The notes beneath the pieces are model-generated. The model made no database searches and was not told the origin of the DNA. It was given only the letters and a program-made list of their open reading frames with translations. The translations under genes were made by a program, and so were the position numbers. Positions 1 through 10,588 of a stretch of 64,000 nt of DNA are shown here, piece by piece. The number at the start of each line of letters is the position of its first letter. Within the stretch, counting starts at the first letter, position 1. Source of the DNA: Pseudomonas promysalinigenes (GTDB lineage Bacteria > Pseudomonadota > Gammaproteobacteria > Pseudomonadales > Pseudomonadaceae). The DNA lies in contig NZ_CP077094.1 of assembly GCF_014269025.2 (NCBI RefSeq), positions 1,364,001 to 1,428,000 of the forward strand. Reading direction: 5' to 3'.

Positions 1-25
1 TAGGTGGGGTTTATGGAGCGCTTAC
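1..25 (+). mobile_element. right terminus of an IS66-like element (copy 1)
   Basis: These 25 bases match 603-627 at 23 of 25 positions and end in CGCTTAC, the terminal sequence typical of IS66-family right ends. The match lies directly against internal transposase sequence starting at about 29. I infer that a second IS66-like copy, mostly outside the window, ends here inside the first, or that two copies recombined. Confidence 0.55.
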
Positions 26-28
26 GCT

Positions 29-584
29 GGAGTCGAGCGCTTAGGATGCTGGGCTCATGCTCGTCGCAAGTTCGTTGAAGCACAGAAAGTACAGCCTAAA
101 TGCAGAACCGGGCGTGCGGATATCGCGCTGAATCTGATCAATAAGCTTTACTGCATGGCGCGACTCGAAGACCTGCCGTGACACCGAGTGTAAAATCGGT
201 CGTCACGAACACAGCGTACCGATACTAGCTCAGTTGAAAAGCTGGATCGAAAAAGGCACAACCACAAGTCACCGCTCAGAATGTCCTGGGCAAAGCCATC
301 AGTTATCTCGCAAGTAACTGGAGCAAGCTGGAGCGATATGTCGAGGAATGCTACCTGCCGCTCGACACCAACGCCGCTGAACGCGCGATCCGCTCCTTCC
401 TCATCGGAAGAAAGCGACACGCCCCAGGGCGCAACTTTACAGCCTGGTTGAGACCGTCAAAGCCAACAGCAAAGAGCTTTATGCGTGGCTGCGCCACGCA
501 CTCGAACGTCTGCCAACGGCGACATCGGTCGAAGATTACGAAGCCTTGCTGCCGTGGAACTGCTCACCCGCATCGCTCAGCTGA
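29..584 (+). pseudogene. IS66 transposase TnpC, C-terminal fragment with several frameshifts
   Basis: Pieces of the IS66 transposase can be read in at least three frames. GCWAHARRKF runs from 44 to a stop at 179-181. A segment with [11 protein letters not shown] starts near 204 in another frame. [10 protein letters not shown] through [15 protein letters not shown] starts near 268 in a third. The tail [17 protein letters not shown] and LPWNCSP ends at the TGA at 582-584. About ten residues after the IGRK motif are missing. The N-terminal part is absent. No functional product is possible. Confidence 0.85.
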
Positions 585-627
585 GCGCCATCCATATTGA
601 GTTCGGTGGGGTTTGTGGAGCGCTTAC
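29..627 (+). mobile_element. IS66-family element remnant (3' part and right end)
   Basis: This is the 3' third of an IS66-type element: a broken tnpC transposase (29-584), a short tail, and a right terminus at 603-627 ending in CGCTTAC. The left end, tnpA, tnpB and the N-terminal half of TnpC are absent from the window. The element lies just beyond the rmlC end of the polysaccharide cluster, where insertion sequences often mark past exchange of O-antigen genes. It cannot move by itself. Confidence 0.75.
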
Positions 628-753
628 AGTGGTTTACCGTGAAAGCGGCGCCGCTGCAATCATCGAAGCGGGTGAATCGCTCACAAGCGTTTCTTACTAA
701 GGCGAGTCCAGGTGCCGGGCAATCAGAACTGCTTAGGCTGCAATTGCTGACAA

Positions 754-777
754 GGCCAAGCCTTACGCGGCTTGGCC
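754..777 (-). terminator. hairpin downstream of rmlC
   Basis: GGCCAAGCC, a 6-base loop and GGCTTGGCC form a perfect 9-bp stem 12 bases past the rmlC stop. The following U run is weak, so this is a probable rather than certain factor-independent terminator for the rml operon. Confidence 0.55.
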
Positions 778-788
778 CCGTTGAAGGA

Positions 789-1337
789 TTACTCGAACAC
801 TTCAGCGTTAGCCAACGCCACGCCGAGCTGATCCTTACCAGACAAGCTAGGGCTGAAATAAATCGGCCACTCGATGGCGATTTCCGGGTCATCCCACGCG
901 ATGCAACGCTCACTGGCGGGCGAGTAGAAATCTGTGGTCTTGTACAGGAACTCAGCGGTTTCACTCAGGGTGACAAAGCCGTGTGCGAACCCTGGGGGGA
1001 CCCACAGCTGATTCTTGTTTTCCGCAGAAAGCACTGCACCTACCCATTTGCCAAAAGTAGGGGAAGAGCGACGGATATCAACGGCTACGTCAAAGACCTC
1101 GCCTTGTAGCACACGTACCAGTTTGCCCTGGGCATGGGGCGCGAGCTGGTAATGCAAGCCACGAAGCACTCCCTTGACCGATTTCGAGTGGTTATCTTGA
1201 ACGAAGTCAGGCTGTAGTCCGGTGACTTCCTTGAAGACGTTGGCGTTGTAGCTCTCATAGAAGAAGCCACGCTCGTCGCCGAACACCTTCGGTGTAAACA
1301 GGCAGACTTCCGGAATTGCCAAGGATGTAGCGTGCAT
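789..1337 (-). CDS. rmlC: dTDP-4-dehydrorhamnose 3,5-epimerase
   Basis: RmlC is a cytosolic enzyme that epimerises C3 and C5 of dTDP-4-keto-6-deoxyglucose, the third step towards dTDP-L-rhamnose. At 182 aa it has the family length. It carries the cupin-fold signature LRGLHYQ (residues 58-64) with the catalytic His62, and the tyrosine-rich segment LYKTTDFY (131-138) containing the usual acid Tyr. It is the last gene of the rmlBDAC operon. Its ATG overlaps the rmlA stop by one base (TGATG), so translation is probably coupled. A stem-loop follows the stop. Confidence 0.97.
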   Translation of the reverse strand: MHATSLAIPEVCLFTPKVFGDERGFFYESYNANVFKEVTGLQPDFVQDNHSKSVKGVLRGLHYQLAPHAQGKLVRVLQGEVFDVAVDIRRSSPTFGKWVGAVLSAENKNQLWVPPGFAHGFVTLSETAEFLYKTTDFYSPASERCIAWDDPEIAIEWPIYFSPSLSGKDQLGVALANAEVFE

Positions 1338-2227
1338 CAGAACACCTTTTCGTTAAGCAGGTTGCGCAAGTATTGGCCGTAACCGTTTTTGAGCAGAGGC
1401 TGAGCCAGTCGCTCGAGTTGCTCGGCGTTGATCCAGCCAGCGCGGAAACAGATCTCTTCCGGGCAAGCAACTTTGAGGCCCTGACGGCGTTCCATGGTCG
1501 CGATGTACTGACTGGCATCGAGCAGGCTGTCGTGGGTGCCTGTGTCAAGCCATGCGTAACCGCGGCCCATGATTTCCACATGCAGCTGTTCTTGCTGCAG
1601 GTACAGGTTGTTGAGATCGGTAATTTCTAACTCACCGCGGGCAGAAGGCTTGAGGTTGCGCGCCAAGTCCACTACTTGGTTGTCATAGAAGTAAAGCCCG
1701 GTTACGGCATAGCTGGATTTCGGTGAGGTCGGCTTTTCTTCAAGGGACAGTACACGGCCGTTGGAATCAAATTCAGCCACACCGTAACGCTCAGGATCAT
1801 GCACATGGTATGCGAAGACGGACGCGCCAGAACCGCGCTTGTCTGCGTTGAGCAACAGCGACTGGAAATCATGACCGTAGAAGATGTTGTCACCTAACAC
1901 CAGCGCAGATGGATTATCACCGATGAAGTCAGCGCCAATGGTAAATGCCTGCGCTAAGCCGTCTGGGCTCGGTTGCACTGCGTAAGTCAGATTGATGCCC
2001 CACTGGCTACCATCGCCAAGAAGTTGCTCGAAGCGCGGAGTGTCCTGAGGTGTGGAAATGATCAGGATGTCGCGAATGCCAGCCAGCAGCAGCGTGCCCA
2101 GAGGGTAGTAGATCATCGGTTTGTCATAAACCGGCAAGAGCTGCTTCGAAACGGAAAGTGTGGCAGGGTGCAGACGCGTTCCGGAACCACCAGCCAGAAT
2201 GATCCCTTTGCGATTGGTTGCGTTCAT
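1337..2227 (-). CDS. rmlA: glucose-1-phosphate thymidylyltransferase
   Basis: RmlA joins dTTP and glucose-1-phosphate to make dTDP-glucose, the first step of L-rhamnose synthesis, and is normally feedback-inhibited by dTDP-L-rhamnose. It has 296 aa, as usual. The nucleotide-binding signature [11 protein letters not shown] lies near residues 11-21, followed by [11 protein letters not shown], which contains the catalytic Lys, and VLGDNIFYG for metal and sugar binding. It overlaps rmlD by four bases (ATGA) and rmlC by one, so the genes form one transcription unit. Confidence 0.97.
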   Translation of the reverse strand: MNATNRKGIILAGGSGTRLHPATLSVSKQLLPVYDKPMIYYPLGTLLLAGIRDILIISTPQDTPRFEQLLGDGSQWGINLTYAVQPSPDGLAQAFTIGADFIGDNPSALVLGDNIFYGHDFQSLLLNADKRGSGASVFAYHVHDPERYGVAEFDSNGRVLSLEEKPTSPKSSYAVTGLYFYDNQVVDLARNLKPSARGELEITDLNNLYLQQEQLHVEIMGRGYAWLDTGTHDSLLDASQYIATMERRQGLKVACPEEICFRAGWINAEQLERLAQPLLKNGYGQYLRNLLNEKVF

Positions 2228-3129
2228 TTGTTAAGAGCTTCCATGAGCATACGAGTAACGCCACTTTGCCACTCAGGCAGGTGCAGCTTAAAGGATTTGC
2301 GAAGCTTCGTTGTATCCAAGCGGGAATTCAATGGGCGACTGGCCGGGGTAGGATAATCGGTAGTAGCTATTGAATTCACCGCTTGGACCTCAAGATTCTC
2401 ACCGTGATCCCTAGCGAACTGAATAACACAGCATGCGTATGCGTGCCATGTCGTTTCACCCATAGGTGCCAGGTGGTAGATACCGCTCAACTCAGGTTTA
2501 GCCCATGCTTGTTGGAGCGCAGCGACAGCGACATCTGCAAGTAGATCAGCCCCAGTGGGGACGCCTACCTGATCAGCGATGACGTTGAGCACAGGGCGGT
2601 CCTTTGCGAGCCTGATCATGGTCTTCGCGAAATTGTTGCCTCGAGCGGCGTACACCCAGCTAGTGCGGAATATTAGGTGCTTGCAGCCCGATGCCTGGAT
2701 TAGCTGTTCACCCTCAAGCTTGCTGGCTCCGTAATAGTTCACAGGGGCGACGCTGTCGGTTTCTTTCCAAGGAATGGAACCTGTACCGTCAAACACGTAA
2801 TCGGTAGAGTAATGAACCAGCCAGGCATCAAGGCGTTTCGCTTCGTCGGCGATCACCTTGCTAGCGAGTGCGTTGACGACATGCGCTGCATCACGTTCGA
2901 TCTCAGCCTTGTCCACCGCTGTGTAGGCGGCTGCATTGAAAATCACGTCAGGGGCAACTGCTTGAATGGCATCACGCAATCCGTCTAGGTCTGATAAATC
3001 CCCTGCCAAGTCGCCGTAAGGCGTGCTTGCAAGGTGTCTATCAAGCGCTACCACCTCTCCGACAACGCTTAGCGCACGTTGAAGCTCCCAGCCGACCTGG
3101 CCATTCTTTCCGAGTAGCAGGATCTTCAT
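2224..3129 (-). CDS. rmlD: dTDP-4-dehydrorhamnose reductase
   Basis: RmlD reduces dTDP-4-keto-L-rhamnose with NAD(P)H to give dTDP-L-rhamnose. It is a 301-aa short-chain dehydrogenase-type protein with an N-terminal nucleotide-binding motif ([12 protein letters not shown], residues 5-16), the segment STDYVFDG (108-115), and the catalytic pair Tyr133/Lys137 in YGASK. It overlaps both neighbours by four bases, so translation is tightly coupled. The order B-D-A-C is a common rml arrangement in pseudomonads and enterics. Confidence 0.96.
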   Translation of the reverse strand: MKILLLGKNGQVGWELQRALSVVGEVVALDRHLASTPYGDLAGDLSDLDGLRDAIQAVAPDVIFNAAAYTAVDKAEIERDAAHVVNALASKVIADEAKRLDAWLVHYSTDYVFDGTGSIPWKETDSVAPVNYYGASKLEGEQLIQASGCKHLIFRTSWVYAARGNNFAKTMIRLAKDRPVLNVIADQVGVPTGADLLADVAVAALQQAWAKPELSGIYHLAPMGETTWHAYACCVIQFARDHGENLEVQAVNSIATTDYPTPASRPLNSRLDTTKLRKSFKLHLPEWQSGVTRMLMEALNK

Positions 3130-4202
3130 GCTTGGCCTGTACGTGTACCGTAGTTATTGTCGATCCACTGCTGGTAGCTGCCGCTTTTAACGTGCGCAAC
3201 CCATTCAGAGTTGTCCAGATACCATTGCACAGTCTTGCGAATACCCGACTCGAAGGTTTCTTCTGGCACCCATCCTAGTTCGCGTTGGATCTTGCTGGCG
3301 TCTATCGCGTAACGCAAATCGTGACCAGGGCGGTCTTGAACGTAAGTGAGGAGTTCAACATGGGGGCGGAATTTCGAATCAGGACGCAGTTCATCGAGCA
3401 GGGAGCAGACGGTCTGCACAACCTCTATGTTCTGCTTTTCGTTATGGCCGCCGATGTTATAGGTTTGGCCTACTTCGCCCTCGGTTACAACTTTATAGAG
3501 CGCCCGAGCGTGATCTTCAACATACAGCCAGTCACGGATCTGGTCGCCTCTGCCGTAGATAGGTAGGGGCTTGCCCTCCAGCGCGTTCAGAATCACCAGT
3601 GGAATCAGCTTTTCGGGGAAATGGAAAGGTCCATAGTTGTTCGAACAGTTCGTCACTAAGGTCGGCAAACCGTAAGTTCTTGCCCAAGCCCGTACTAAGT
3701 GGTCGGAACTGGCTTTGCTGGCCGAGTAGGGAGAGCTTGGTTGGTAGGGGGTGATCTCTGTAAACAGCTCCTCAGGGCCTTCCAAGTCACCGTAGACTTC
3801 GTCAGTGGAAATATGGTGGAAACGGAAGGACGCTTTCCGAGTCGGATCCAGCGACATCCAGTAAGCTCTGGCGGCTTCAAGTAGGGTGTATGTTCCGATG
3901 ATATTGGTGTGAATGAATTCAGAGGGTCCGGAGATAGAGCGGTCAACGTGAGATTCTGCAGCTAGATGCATTACTGCATCAGGTTGATGCTCTCGAAAAA
4001 CTTTATCTATTTTGATCCGGTCGCAAATGTCAATACGTTCAAATGCGTAGCGGTTATTACTATCGACAGAATGTAAAGACTCGAGATTGCCTGCGTAAGT
4101 AAGCTTGTCGACGTTGACTACGGAGTCGGCAGTATTATCAATAATGTGACGTATCACTGCCGAGCCGATGAACCCCGCACCACCTGTTACTAAAATTTTC
4201 AC
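3126..4202 (-). CDS. rmlB: dTDP-glucose 4,6-dehydratase
   Basis: RmlB removes water from dTDP-glucose to give the 4-keto-6-deoxy sugar. It has 358 aa, an NAD-binding GGAGFIGS at the N-terminus, the family active-site triplet Thr-Asp-Glu in STDEVYGD (132-139), and Tyr159/Lys163 in YSASK. It is the first gene of the rml operon. A clear AAGGAGG (4211-4217) sits eight bases before the ATG and fixes the start. A promoter-like site lies about 80 bases upstream. Confidence 0.97.
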   Translation of the reverse strand: MKILVTGGAGFIGSAVIRHIIDNTADSVVNVDKLTYAGNLESLHSVDSNNRYAFERIDICDRIKIDKVFREHQPDAVMHLAAESHVDRSISGPSEFIHTNIIGTYTLLEAARAYWMSLDPTRKASFRFHHISTDEVYGDLEGPEELFTEITPYQPSSPYSASKASSDHLVRAWARTYGLPTLVTNCSNNYGPFHFPEKLIPLVILNALEGKPLPIYGRGDQIRDWLYVEDHARALYKVVTEGEVGQTYNIGGHNEKQNIEVVQTVCSLLDELRPDSKFRPHVELLTYVQDRPGHDLRYAIDASKIQRELGWVPEETFESGIRKTVQWYLDNSEWVAHVKSGSYQQWIDNNYGTRTGQA

Positions 4203-4524
4203 GACTAGCGCCTCCTTACATTATAAGATAAGAGTCATAACTATGCTTAAAGGATAAAGCAAGTCCATTTGGCTTAAAAAATTATAGCTGGACTGATTTT
4301 CCATCAAGGAGATACTGATTTATGGTATTCAGACATCGAATTCTCCGTGCGGTTCGCATAAATCCATAAAATATTTAAGCCGGGAGTTACGCTTTAGGCC
4401 GTAACTCATCCGACCGGTTGGTGTCTCTAGAGCTGAGTTGGAGTTCCTCATGTTTTGGAAGCGCTGCCTTTAATTTGCTGATTAACTGTAGTCAGTCTAA
4501 GTGGCATCCATGACTGATGTGAAA
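4203..4524. other. 322-bp gap between ugd and rmlB
   Basis: I see no gene here. The gap holds the rmlB ribosome-binding site (4211-4217), a promoter-like TATAAT read on the minus strand, and a small stem-loop, GAGTTAC 4384-4390 with GTAACTC 4401-4407, which could end the ugd transcript. The sequence is visibly AT-rich, like the ugd side rather than the core genome. Confidence 0.6.
4281..4307 (-). promoter_or_regulatory. candidate sigma-70 promoter for rmlBDAC
   Basis: On the minus strand a perfect TATAAT (4281-4286) is preceded by TTGATG (4302-4307) with a short 15-base spacer. CTTGAT gives a spacer of 16. It lies about 80 bases before the rmlB ATG. A second TATAAT at 4220-4225 lacks a good -35. 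This is a motif match only. Confidence 0.4.
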
Positions 4525-5691
4525 TTAATCTCCGCCGAAAAGATCTCTTGTATAGACTTTATGAATGACATCTGTCAGCTCACTTGAATGCCTGTTTGTT
4601 ATTATTATGTCGCAAGCTCTTTTAAATTCAGACAGGTCGTTGAGAACTGGAGAGTTGAAAAAGTCTCTAGCTTTAAGGGTCGGCTCGTATACGCGTACCT
4701 CAATGCCCTTGGCCTTAATTCTTTTCATTATCCCTTGAATGGATGAAGATCTAAAGTTGTCGGATCCGGTCTTCATCACTAGCCTGTAAATCCCTACGAT
4801 TCTAGGCTTACGTTTGATTATGCTTTCAGCAATAAAGTCTTTACGTGTTGTATTCGAGTCGACAATGGCATTTATTAGCTTTTGCGGAACGTCTTTGTAG
4901 TTGGCGAGTAGCTGCTTAGTGTCCTTGGGTAAGCAATAACCACCATATCCAAAAGATGGGTTGTTGTAGTGGCTTCCAATCCGGGGATCCAAGCCAATTC
5001 CTTCGATTAACTGTCGAGGATTTAAATCGTGAACCTCAGCGTACGTGTCAAGTTCGTTGATAAAAGCTATTCGCATAGCTAAATATGTATTGGCGAAAAG
5101 CTTTATTGCTTCGGCTTCGCTAGGTTCTACTTGCAGTACTGGACAATCTTTATTCGCAGTTCCTGTAAGTAAAAGGTCAATTAAAGCCCTGCCTACATTA
5201 GTAACATCACCTACAATGATTCGCGACGGGTACAAATTATCATGGAGTGCTCGACCCTCTCTTAAGAATTCGGGAGAAAATAGAATATTTTTTGTTTCAT
5301 AGCGCAGTTGCATGCGTGCTGTAAAGCCTACCGGTACCGTGGACTTGACGACAATCAACGCATCGGGGTTGATTTCTCTAATATCCTCAATGACATGTTC
5401 GACTGAACTAGTGTCAAAATAATTAGTGACGGGGTCATAGTCTGTTGGAGTAGCAATAAACACATATGTCGCGCCGACGTAGGCTCTATGTTTGTCAAGT
5501 GTGGCATCGAGCGCTAATTTAGAAGTTTCTAAGTAGGTCTTAATGTCGGGATCAATTATTGGGGATAGACCAGAATTGATCTGGTTTATGCGCTCAGGGT
5601 CAATGTCGAGGCAAGTGACTTCGTTGTGCTGCGCGAGTAGCACGGCGTTTGACATTCCGACATATCCGGTTCCAACCACAGTAATCTTCAT
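4525..5691 (-). CDS. ugd: UDP-glucose 6-dehydrogenase (short enteric type)
   Basis: Ugd oxidises UDP-glucose twice with NAD+ to UDP-glucuronate, a precursor for acidic surface sugars. The 388-aa length and sequence are of the E. coli Ugd type rather than the longer Pseudomonas form. Visible features are GTGYVG (7-12), ATPTDYDP (80-87), SPEFLREG (139-146) and the catalytic Cys253 in [11 protein letters not shown]. The gene is AT-rich compared with the core genes. It lies upstream of rmlB on the same strand but is separated by 322 bases, so it probably belongs to the preceding glycosyltransferase unit. Transfer from another lineage is likely. Confidence 0.95.
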   Translation of the reverse strand: MKITVVGTGYVGMSNAVLLAQHNEVTCLDIDPERINQINSGLSPIIDPDIKTYLETSKLALDATLDKHRAYVGATYVFIATPTDYDPVTNYFDTSSVEHVIEDIREINPDALIVVKSTVPVGFTARMQLRYETKNILFSPEFLREGRALHDNLYPSRIIVGDVTNVGRALIDLLLTGTANKDCPVLQVEPSEAEAIKLFANTYLAMRIAFINELDTYAEVHDLNPRQLIEGIGLDPRIGSHYNNPSFGYGGYCLPKDTKQLLANYKDVPQKLINAIVDSNTTRKDFIAESIIKRKPRIVGIYRLVMKTGSDNFRSSSIQGIMKRIKAKGIEVRVYEPTLKARDFFNSPVLNDLSEFKRACDIIITNRHSSELTDVIHKVYTRDLFGGD

Positions 5692-5729
5692 AAATGTATC
5701 TTCGTTATAGTTTAGTATCGGATTAGGAT

Positions 5730-8144
5730 TTACACTTGACTAAGTGAAAAATCTTCGCGATCTTTAGTCAAGTTAGGGCTGTAGTAGGGATCTCTATTAA
5801 GGATTTCTGACCAGCGTGACTTCATAAAATCGATTTCACTCTGAAAACGTCTGATTTTTTCTGGAGAGTCTTCTGCTCCCCTGCTAATTGACTCGTAGTG
5901 ATAGAGTTCGGCATAAGGAGTCCACATGTTTCTATATCCTGCTGCACGGACTCTAAGACAGAAGTCAACATCATTGAATGCAACCTTAAGGTTTTCCTCG
6001 TCTAAGCCTCTAACTTCGTCGAAAACTTCTTTCCGTATTAGTAGACATGCCGCGGTAACGGCCGACAGGGTTTGTGGAAGCTTTAACCTGTAGAAGTAAC
6101 CCGGATGATGCCTATCGAAATGCTTATGACTGTGCCCTGCAACACCACCTAATGAACAAATGACTCCCGCATGCTGAATAGTGTCGTTGCTGTAGTAAAG
6201 TTTTGCACCAACGCAACCGATTTCTTTGCGTATGGCATACGACACCATTTCGGTGAGCCATTCTTCATTGATAACCTCTACGTCATTATTGACTAAACCG
6301 ATTAATTTGCCTTTGGCAAATTTAGCGCCATAGTTGTTAATGGCTGAGTAGTTGAAAGGAAAATCATATTTGATAACCTTCACATTTTCATATTCGAGTT
6401 GTATTTCCGCAAAAAATTCTAGGGTCTCAAGTTCCACGCTTCCATTATCGAGGATGATGATTTCAAAGTTCTTATAGCTTGTCTTCTCAAGAATACTACG
6501 GACGGCTACCTCAGTTAATGACCTGCGATCTCGTGTAGGGATGAGCAAGCTTACGAGCGGAGGGTTCTTAGGGATAGGCCAACGAACCCTAAAAGTATTT
6601 GGGGCGGGACCGAGCTCGACACGTATGCTGCGATTTATTTTTGCAAAATGATGCCTAAGCGCTTTGACTCCAGCATCTGACGTATACGATTTTTCGCCAG
6701 CGTCCATCGCGGTGGAACCTTCGAGGACCCTCCAGTGATAGAGGATGTGGGGAATATGTACAATTTCTTCAGCTTCCACATGCTCAAGGCAACGCAAAAT
6801 CAGGTCGTAGTCTTGGCTGCCTTCCACACCTGTTCTGAAGCCCTTCACTTTTTTTAATAGAGACGTTTGGTACACCCCGAGATGAGATACGTAGTTTTGA
6901 GAGTAAAATAGTTCGGGGTTCCAGTCGCTTTTGAAGTGGGGGTCGAACCGCCTACCCAAGATGTCGATCTTGTCCTCATCGCTATAAATTACTTTGCAGC
7001 CGTTATTTTCATTGATTGCAACTGCAACATGAAATAGAGCATTAGTCGCCAGCAGATCATCATGATCTAGTAGAGCGCAATAATCGCCTGTGGCGAGTGC
7101 CAACGCTGAGTTCGAGCATCTTGAGATATGTCCATTTTTTCGACGGACAGTGTATTTAATTCGGCCATCCTTATTTGCGTACGAGCTCAAGATTTTGGCA
7201 ACCGAAGGATCAGTGGATGCATCATCAGCGATGCACAACTCCCAGTTTTCATAGCTTTGCGATAAAACTGACTCAATACATTCTTCAAGCAACGGGCCAT
7301 TGCTGTTGTAGGTGGGAAGCAAAATAGAGATTTTCGGATTTGTTTTAAGTTTAGCTATTGATATTTTAGCATCTTCTCTGCTTATCGCGGTGGAAAGCTC
7401 AACGTTCTCAATCCAATCAGCATAAGTTGAGTCAACGTTGTCTACTGCCAGACTTTCCGAGTACCGTTTATAGAGATCATGGGTACTTTCCAAGGTAGGC
7501 AATGAACTAGGTTTCGGAATTGTAACCTCTGAAATGTTCTCACGCTGCTTGCTCAGCAGCGTGAGTTCCTTTCTCGCATCAACTTCGCTCAACTTCCGAA
7601 TTTGAAACGCATGAACGCTAAAACGACCCGGGTACTCAAGAGGGTCAAATCGAAAGGATGTGACGTTTTCGCTAAAATAAATAATCCGTGAGCAGAGTTG
7701 GTTGTTTGTGATCTTCAGACTATATGAGCCATGCTCTGAAAATCCAGTGCCATAGTCAGCATATATTCTTGATATGGATTTTCTCTTTTTACAACTGATC
7801 AATACATGTACTACGTACCAGCCTTTTATAAGAGGGAGGTGACTACGATCTAAGAAAAAGTACGGATCATTACCCGTTGAAGTCCACTCTGGTCCGGAGT
7901 CTAAATTGGGTTCAATGTCATGGGCAGGCAAAAGTTTGTCGATTGAGCTGCATTTAAGTTGTGGGTCCTTTGAATCGCTTAGCAAAGATATTGCTAGGCC
8001 AACATTGAATTTGATATATTCGGCTAGTTCAGGTTTATCTTCGATAATTTGTGCATAGAGGCCTAGGGCTTTAGAGTATTCTTGACGTTGGAAGAATTCA
8101 TTGGCGTTTACCAGGGTAGATTTGCTAATCGAGTTGGGCTTCAT
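5730..8144 (-). CDS. large glycosyltransferase with two GT2 modules
   Basis: An 804-aa protein. The N-terminus (about 1-60) is helical and TPR-like, and residues about 100-185 form a beta-rich module with a GW motif. A first GT2 domain starts at SILLPTYNS (about 273) and has a DXD-like LLDHDD near 360. A second GT2 domain starts at SLLIPTRD (about 538) and carries NNDVEVI. The second half is clearly related to the C-terminal half of the glycosyltransferase at 11968-14334. Paired GT2 modules are typical of enzymes that build polymeric or repeating glycans. The donor and acceptor cannot be read from sequence. The start lies two bases after the stop of the preceding gene, so the pair is probably coupled. 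G+C is low (26 of 60 at 5761-5820). Confidence 0.85.
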   Translation of the reverse strand: MKPNSISKSTLVNANEFFQRQEYSKALGLYAQIIEDKPELAEYIKFNVGLAISLLSDSKDPQLKCSSIDKLLPAHDIEPNLDSGPEWTSTGNDPYFFLDRSHLPLIKGWYVVHVLISCKKRKSISRIYADYGTGFSEHGSYSLKITNNQLCSRIIYFSENVTSFRFDPLEYPGRFSVHAFQIRKLSEVDARKELTLLSKQRENISEVTIPKPSSLPTLESTHDLYKRYSESLAVDNVDSTYADWIENVELSTAISREDAKISIAKLKTNPKISILLPTYNSNGPLLEECIESVLSQSYENWELCIADDASTDPSVAKILSSYANKDGRIKYTVRRKNGHISRCSNSALALATGDYCALLDHDDLLATNALFHVAVAINENNGCKVIYSDEDKIDILGRRFDPHFKSDWNPELFYSQNYVSHLGVYQTSLLKKVKGFRTGVEGSQDYDLILRCLEHVEAEEIVHIPHILYHWRVLEGSTAMDAGEKSYTSDAGVKALRHHFAKINRSIRVELGPAPNTFRVRWPIPKNPPLVSLLIPTRDRRSLTEVAVRSILEKTSYKNFEIIILDNGSVELETLEFFAEIQLEYENVKVIKYDFPFNYSAINNYGAKFAKGKLIGLVNNDVEVINEEWLTEMVSYAIRKEIGCVGAKLYYSNDTIQHAGVICSLGGVAGHSHKHFDRHHPGYFYRLKLPQTLSAVTAACLLIRKEVFDEVRGLDEENLKVAFNDVDFCLRVRAAGYRNMWTPYAELYHYESISRGAEDSPEKIRRFQSEIDFMKSRWSEILNRDPYYSPNLTKDREDFSLSQV

Positions 8145-8146
8145 TT

Positions 8147-9319
8147 CTATACCGTGGCTGACTGACGATAGCTAAACATTGTTTTAGCGATGATGTTCTT
8201 CATGCACTCCCCTAGCTCACGCCATTTTCTCCACTCAATATGAGGATGTTGAACTTCGAGTTCGGAAAATTGTGCATCAAGCGCACTCAGCAAACTTACA
8301 AGACGGATTTTGTCTTGTTCAGGTAAACTCCTCCAAACTTTGATATCCATCAGAGCAGGTGTTTCAAACCGGAGTTCAAATCGTTCCCCCTGATCATCTA
8401 CTTGCTCGGGATACCAACATGAAAGAAACGGATCAGGGACTCTCGAAAACTCAATTCGAGGATGTCCGCCAAATGGCTCCCCGGCGGCGTCTACTGTTGA
8501 TAAAGTGTATTCTACTGCATCCCAATGTGTCTCGCCCTGAACTACATTTTCCAGCTTTAACCTCAATCCGTGATATCCCCCGTTATGGGAAAGTTCCACT
8601 AACGAAATATGATCGAATCTCAATACCGGGGGGTGTGTTGCGATCGCTTTAGCAAGATATCGAAGTCCAAAGTTCAGTTCGGTACTATACTGCTCACCAA
8701 GCCTTTCTGTAGAATTCGAGATGAATCTCAAAAGGTCTTCAACTATTTCTTGGACGAGTACCCAATCACTTGGGCCAAAGCTCGATAATATCTTTTCCAC
8801 ACCGGAATGTTCGGATGCGGTGATCAATAGCTTATTGGCTTCATGAGTACATGCTGGCCAGCGCATGAAAGGAGTATTTGAATTTTTGTAAGCTGCTCTG
8901 GGGAATTCTAAATGTAAAATGCCATTTACAAAACTTGTATAGAACTGAATGGAATCAAAAAACCGGCCACCTACAAAAACGTCAGATATATGCCAATGTA
9001 AAACTCTAACCTTTTTGCTTGCGCTCACATCTTTTATGGCTACAGCTGACCCTAACCAACGATGCGGTAGTGCAGAATTTAGACGGTCTATATAGCGCAG
9101 CGAATTGTCAATTTGGTATTGCAAATCTTTTGCGTTTGCCTGAGCTTCCTCTAAAGCGGCTTGCACTTTGAATAGTTCACGTATGAGCATATTCCGCTCT
9201 TCTAGGTGATGGTCAGTGAGAGTTTTTAAGCGCGTAGAGCAAGCAGTCTCGATTTTATCGAAGATCACTGCTATCTCACTGAGACCTTTAGCATATTCAA
9301 AATCAGATGGTTCGTTCAC
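8147..9319 (-). CDS. protein of unknown function in the glycosyltransferase block
   Basis: I do not recognise this 390-aa protein. Residues about 25-75 are charged and leucine-rich and look like a coiled coil. The rest looks like a soluble alpha/beta domain with recurring aromatic residues (VLHWHISDVFVGGRFF near 105-120). No signal peptide, membrane segment or glycosyltransferase motif is evident. The start is GTG with a poor ribosome-binding site. It lies between two glycosyltransferases, two bases from the next gene, so a role in the same glycan pathway (accessory, chain-length or modifying protein) is plausible but unproven. G+C is low (27 of 60 at 9121-9180). Confidence 0.7.
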   Translation of the reverse strand: MNEPSDFEYAKGLSEIAVIFDKIETACSTRLKTLTDHHLEERNMLIRELFKVQAALEEAQANAKDLQYQIDNSLRYIDRLNSALPHRWLGSAVAIKDVSASKKVRVLHWHISDVFVGGRFFDSIQFYTSFVNGILHLEFPRAAYKNSNTPFMRWPACTHEANKLLITASEHSGVEKILSSFGPSDWVLVQEIVEDLLRFISNSTERLGEQYSTELNFGLRYLAKAIATHPPVLRFDHISLVELSHNGGYHGLRLKLENVVQGETHWDAVEYTLSTVDAAGEPFGGHPRIEFSRVPDPFLSCWYPEQVDDQGERFELRFETPALMDIKVWRSLPEQDKIRLVSLLSALDAQFSELEVQHPHIEWRKWRELGECMKNIIAKTMFSYRQSATV

Positions 9320-9386
9320 GCTGTCACCAATCTAGTACAAACGGAAGTCAAAGGTTTTTGGCGTGAAAATACTAGCTTGTAAATTC

Positions 9387-10577
9387 TCATTTATCTATTA
9401 CGCTCGTGCGACAGCCCATTAGGCCACAGGTGTTCCCAAAGACCTTCACCTCGACTTCATCGCCCTTTTTGAGAGTGGACTCATGATGAAAGTAAAAACC
9501 GCACATTCCATCTTTCGAAATTTTTTTATCTTTAAGGTCGGGCCTAAAGTACTTAGCGTTGGAGCGGCCCCGAAAACTACCATTAACAAATACGCTCAAC
9601 TGTATCTCGCAACTTTCGCCGTCCTGGCGGGATACCCACCCGGATATGAATTTTTCATTAGACTTGTCGACTGCGCCAATTAGCTTTTCATTGAATATTG
9701 ACGATCCAACTATTTCTTCGAGGAGCTTTATTTCTTTCTTCAAGGAAGTTATTTTTGTTTCAGGTAGTTGATAAAAGCTGTCCTTAAAGTCATGAATTTC
9801 AAAATAGCTCGAGTCTTTTAGGGTAAGCTCGCCACCCATCGCATCACCACGGTTCAGCTTCTTGAGAATAAACTCTTCTTTGGATTTTATGACGTAATGG
9901 TTGACTCTTAGCGGTCCCTTAACAACATGCTTCGCTATACCCTTTGGCATATTAGTTGCTGGTTCAACCACGCCTGCTTCAATTTCTATAAAGTCGGTCA
10001 AGGGATCTCCAGTGGTGTCCACACGTTTGTAAGGTGGGTAAAGATAAGAAATGTGTGGGCCTATTTGGTAAGCAAATGCAAGTTTGGTCGCAGATTTCAG
10101 ATGGCAGTTTTTCCCGTGCATTTCATCATTTGAGCAATGTTTGAAACGCTCAAGAACAGGGCGGCCATCTTTTTTCTCAAGACCGGATGACCCAAAACAT
10201 CTCCAGTTGATACCGACCATCCCAACGTCGGGTTTGCTAATCAATCTCTCTAACTCTAAGTACTCAGAGCCATCTTCAAATGAATCATGTACTAAAAATT
10301 CATCAGCATCTAAGAATAGAATGGCATTTTGGTCACTCACGAAACGCTCGGAAATTCTACGATAAGCAGTGAGCTGAGAATTTCCTTGCAACTTAGGCTG
10401 ATACATTACCTCGGTAATTCCTTTACTGCTTAATGCTTCAAGCAATTGCAGTGTTTTGTCATTTGAGCCATTGTCAGCAACTATAAAATTCTTGAATCCA
10501 GCTAATCGATGCCAAGCCAACCATTCGAGCACGTAGTCGTATTCATTCTTAAAAATAGACCCAATACGAATTTCCAT
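9387..10577 (-). CDS. glycosyltransferase, GT92/GT2-like, with C-terminal beta module
   Basis: A 396-aa protein. The N-terminal GT-A domain begins almost at once with GSIFKNEYDYVLEWLAWH and VADNGSNDKT, and has the metal-binding LFLDADEFL near residue 90, as in the GT92 (DUF23) and related GT2 families. Residues about 300-390 form a separate beta-rich module beginning near FISGWVSRQDGE. The protein is a paralogue of the next gene upstream (10589-11827), only 11 bases away, so the two arose by duplication or entered together. Sugar specificity is unknown. AT-rich. Confidence 0.8.
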   Translation of the reverse strand: MEIRIGSIFKNEYDYVLEWLAWHRLAGFKNFIVADNGSNDKTLQLLEALSSKGITEVMYQPKLQGNSQLTAYRRISERFVSDQNAILFLDADEFLVHDSFEDGSEYLELERLISKPDVGMVGINWRCFGSSGLEKKDGRPVLERFKHCSNDEMHGKNCHLKSATKLAFAYQIGPHISYLYPPYKRVDTTGDPLTDFIEIEAGVVEPATNMPKGIAKHVVKGPLRVNHYVIKSKEEFILKKLNRGDAMGGELTLKDSSYFEIHDFKDSFYQLPETKITSLKKEIKLLEEIVGSSIFNEKLIGAVDKSNEKFISGWVSRQDGESCEIQLSVFVNGSFRGRSNAKYFRPDLKDKKISKDGMCGFYFHHESTLKKGDEVEVKVFGNTCGLMGCRTSVIDK

Positions 10578-10588
10578 AACTTTTTCAA

